Origin: Hymenolepis diminuta
Taxonomy: Eukaryota; Platyhelminthes; Cestoda; Cyclophyllidea; Hymenolepididae
Length of the DNA: 64,000 nt
Assembly (NCBI GenBank): GCA_900708905.1
Contig: CAADRB010000002.1
Span: 4,455,661 to 4,519,660 of the forward strand
Reading direction: 5' to 3'
In this document: one piece after another, positions 60,901 to 64,000 of the stretch
Layout: the number at the start of each line of letters is the position of its first letter
How positions within the stretch are numbered: the stretch's first letter is position 1
Notes under the pieces: generated by a model
Told to the model about the DNA's origin: nothing
Seen by the model: only the letters and a program-made list of their open reading frames with translations
Databases searched by the model: none
Translations under genes and position numbers: made by a program

Positions 60901-63343
60901 TTGTGGTGGTCATCCCCTAGCACCCCTCCCCAATACAGACCACTTAAAATAATGCATTTCTCTCCACCCTCAAATTTACACCTTTTCGCCATATCTTACC
61001 CCAAGTCCTCCAAAACCACGTCCCACTACTCGTCCCCACTCATAGCTCGAAATGGCCCCGCATATATACTACTAAAGTGACTTTGTCTGTTTCAATTAAG
61101 ATGCATTAGAGTTGGGAGGCTTGAGAGGAGAGAGAATTGGCCAGATGTAACCGCATTTCTTAAGCCTTTCAATCTTTCTCAAAACCTTCCCACTTACCTC
61201 TCCACCACTCCCTTTTGAAAACTCCATACATTTTCTCAAAGTGGCTAATGGAATCTGGTGTAGTTAGTGGCTATCACCTTCGCCATACTTAAGCTATCCT
61301 CTTTTAAAAATAGAATATCACAGTAAACTGACATCTGAGACATAAACCAAATTAGGGAGTTTACAGTTAATGCATATTAATGAATTGATGGGGCGAAAAG
61401 AACTTTCATATTTTTGGATCTCCTTACAGGAATACGCAATAGAGAGAGTGTCATATTCTTCTCTTTCTAGGGTTACACTTTATAGTTTATGATAATATAG
61501 TATTTTATCATTGATAGTAAGTTCTTATACACGATATCTATTGCTTATCGATTGATTGATTAACTGATTGACTATCATGAAGATGACTAAACTTATACCG
61601 TCGAAATGTCACTTTTAAGCGTTTTATATTTTCATCAAAAACTTGGATTTTAATTCGGTAAGAAAATTAAGCTACATATTCACTTTAGATTTGTTAAGCA
61701 ATTTCTTTTACATATTACTTAATTTAATTTTGCAAATAAACTTTAATTGCAACTGTACATTTTACAAAGATTCAATTCTCACCTCAACCAAATCAACATT
61801 AATTAAGCGCAGACAATTAGGAATTTCAAATACGTTTGCAGCTAGGTGACATAAGAAATTTAATGCAGTCAATTTGGAGAAAAAAATTAGCAAAACATAA
61901 TAACAAAAATGTATTTTACAACTTTTTATCCAATTATGATATTTTCACTGAACCAGGGGAAAGTGAAATTTAGAAGTAGAGTCTAATTCCAAACATAATT
62001 GGGTAGATTTGACGTTCATGCCAAAGAAAGAAGAAGGTAATAAAATGAAGGCATCAAGGGTCTTTATTTGAATTCTGGAAACATTGAGGAGACTAAATTT
62101 TCACAAAGACTGAAGGTAAGTGTATAATGCCCTAATGTTCGGCGTTTATTATTTGACTTTAAGATTCGTGGGTGGGAATATGTTCACGACAGTTAGAGCT
62201 TGTTTACCAGTTAATTTCGTTTTCGATCTTGTAACCTTCATTTATTTGTATCTTCGTAAACTCACTAACAAGCAGATGAGACTTCCAATAATTTTTAAAG
62301 TAGCAGAGCTCACTTTTATTCATTCAAGAGGAACTCTGATTTAATCTAATAGAAGATATTTAACCAAACAGGCTTTTTGCATCTTAAATTGGATTGTGAA
62401 TGTCCAGTGAGGAAAAAATACTAATATGCTAGACCGCGAAATCAAGAATTCCGACATTTAACACCAACACACATCCAGATTTATTTCAAGATAGTGCGAT
62501 GCAGCAGTGTATGCTTGTGTGTGTGCGGGTGACCATTTGCATAAGAAATGTCCTCTTCGAGTAGTCAAACTGTCTACTAACCACATTTTCGAATATCACC
62601 TCCAGACTTTAACCGTCCCTCTCCCCCCTCCAAATTATGACAGCTACCATTTCTGCACCCCTTCCTCCTTTGTTAACTTATCTTCCTCTCAATAATTATT
62701 AATTCATAAGACAGATACACAAGCGCAGCGAGCCTCGAGAAAGCGCTTTGATGTGTCCACTTGTCAGCGTTTCTTCCCTCGAAAGAACAGAAGACTCGAA
62801 ATGCTGGGTACGGGGAAAAGGAGGAAAGCAGAATATGGAATTAATTTATGCAAATTCGCTGATATATGAGAGGTGTTTGCATTTTGTTCGAGGTAAAAAA
62901 CTTTCCCATGCGATAAGGGAATTTACAAAAGTACTACGGTATTTATAGAACTGATACGGACTTTATGTAATTCGAATTTGTAAATGTTAGGAATTAGCAG
63001 ATAATTTTTGTGGAAAATGCTAAAACTGTTAATGAAAATTAAATCTGAAGTATATCAAGCCTTAAGATAAAAAATATATGGCAACTATCAATTTTTTATT
63101 TGGGTTTAAGTTGACATCACATTCTCCGCTGTGGTTTCTGTACTGCGGGTCTTGATAACTGTTCAACTTTAGGTGGCAAGAAAGAAGGAGAAATGCATTT
63201 AAAAATTAATTAGTTGTATGAAAATGAGGGGAACACGGTTTGTGTGGACAGAAGCGATATGCTTTCACATATATCATTCTCCACCACTGAACTCGACACA
63301 CACACAAATACCTTGACAGCCGGTGTGTGCGGTAGGCGCCAGC
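57946..63343. other. Intergenic AT-rich DNA
   Basis: No supported exon on either strand. Two C/T-rich stretches (about 60910-61050 and 61180-61230) may be further copies, in reverse, of purine-rich dispersed repeats, but the match is weak. A short CpG-bearing, CA-repeat-containing segment begins near 63290, next to a candidate first exon. Confidence 0.45.
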
Positions 63344-63399
63344 ATGTCTACCAAGCGCATTTTCAAACGGAGTGGGGATCCCAGGGGGGAGTATGTGAG
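63344..63399 (+). CDS. Candidate first coding exon of a further gene
   Basis: GCCAGCATG gives a good start context. The frame MSTKRIFKRSGDPRGEYV runs into a strong donor GTAAGT at 63400, leaving phase 2. Local GC content is higher than in the preceding DNA, as near a promoter. No downstream exon is visible in the remaining 600 bases, and I do not recognise the peptide. Confidence 0.3.
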
Positions 63400-64000
63400 G
63401 TAAGTGTCAGTGGTCTCACACACTACTCTCCTCCCCTCTGAATCTTTACATAAATGTCAACGTCCATATGGGAAAGCTCGGTTGCGTCTTCTTCTTCGAA
63501 GGCTGTAATGAATTCGATTAAATGACTTGGTGATTCATTTATTTGAGTGAATCCCACACAATTCTCAGAGAAGTGAAAACACAAGTGCCTTACCAGTTCA
63601 ATTTATTCATTCGTTTAAATTCAAGTGAATATGAGCAACTGTGAGAGAAACTCTCGAATGTACAGCCCGGAGCCATTTCGCCTTAGATCATAGTCATGAC
63701 AAGAGGCTGTTCATGAATTGCATCCTTCATGAAAGAGAGAACAATCGTCTCACTTTTATTCTTTCAGTGATTGCGTTTATATATCTTACTCTGAATTCAC
63801 AATTATCTTGTTTCAAATCATTGTAACATCCGAGTCAAATAACTTTAAAATGCTTGAGAAATCTGGGAAATCTGTTTGAGTAAATAATAGGATGAAATTC
63901 ATTCAATTATACTATTTTTATATTTATTATAAAAGTCGACAAGAACTCTCTTGCGAAATTCAAGACCATAGGAGTCTGAAAGGGTCTAAGAAACTGCGAG
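63400..64000. other. Window end, no recognised coding
   Basis: If the exon at 63344-63399 is real, this is its intron. Otherwise it is intergenic AT-rich DNA with no feature seen. Confidence 0.4.

Noticed and set aside
1..64000. CRISPR arrays, bacterial operons, riboswitches, rRNA genes
   Set aside because: None seen; the window is spliced animal nuclear DNA.

Overview
The window looks like nuclear DNA of a flatworm, most likely a parasitic one (cestode or trematode). The evidence is: AT-rich sequence; animal-type spliced genes with GT..AG introns; several introns of only 34-55 bases; conserved animal proteins (phosphorylase kinase alpha, PRPP synthetase, a RAD51 paralogue, a PTB-SH2 adaptor); and decayed Ty3/gypsy and mariner elements. 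I cannot name the species. All recognised genes lie on the + strand.

Layout. (1) 1-11275: 3' two thirds of a phosphorylase b kinase alpha subunit gene, entered inside an intron. Twelve exons are well supported, plus a run of small frame-neutral cassette exons in the regulatory region. A decayed LTR retroelement with two short LTRs lies in one intron (2183-3861). (2) 11276-13729: 3' UTR and intergenic DNA with a dispersed repeat. (3) 13730-14936: a complete six-exon ribose-phosphate pyrophosphokinase gene whose splicing gives 318 residues, the same length as the human enzyme. (4) 15855-18276: an unidentified minus-strand exon candidate and an unidentified three-exon small gene on the + strand starting Met-Gly-Asn. 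(5) 17371-22325: repeats, including a Ty3/gypsy element on the minus strand with 180-bp LTRs, gag and protease remnants and no visible reverse transcriptase. (6) 24111-28444: a RAD51D-like recombinase paralogue; four exons are firm and two N-terminal exons tentative. (7) 29179-54869: a nine-exon PTB-SH2 adaptor of about 727 residues resembling vertebrate SH2D5. Its introns grow from 34 bases at the 5' end to over 5 kb at the 3' end, and one holds a dead mariner transposase. (8) 54870-64000: mostly non-coding, with an LTR-like repeat related to one at 41.4 kb and a possible first exon of another gene at 63344.

The genes do not form an operon or one pathway. They cover glycogen breakdown control, nucleotide precursor supply, recombination repair and phosphotyrosine signalling. 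The most notable observations are the phase-compatible alternative exons in the kinase alpha gene, one of which carries the conserved protein kinase A site; a C-terminal CaaX box in the same protein; the 5'-to-3' intron-size gradient in two genes; and the nearly identical LTRs around a broken, RT-less gypsy element.
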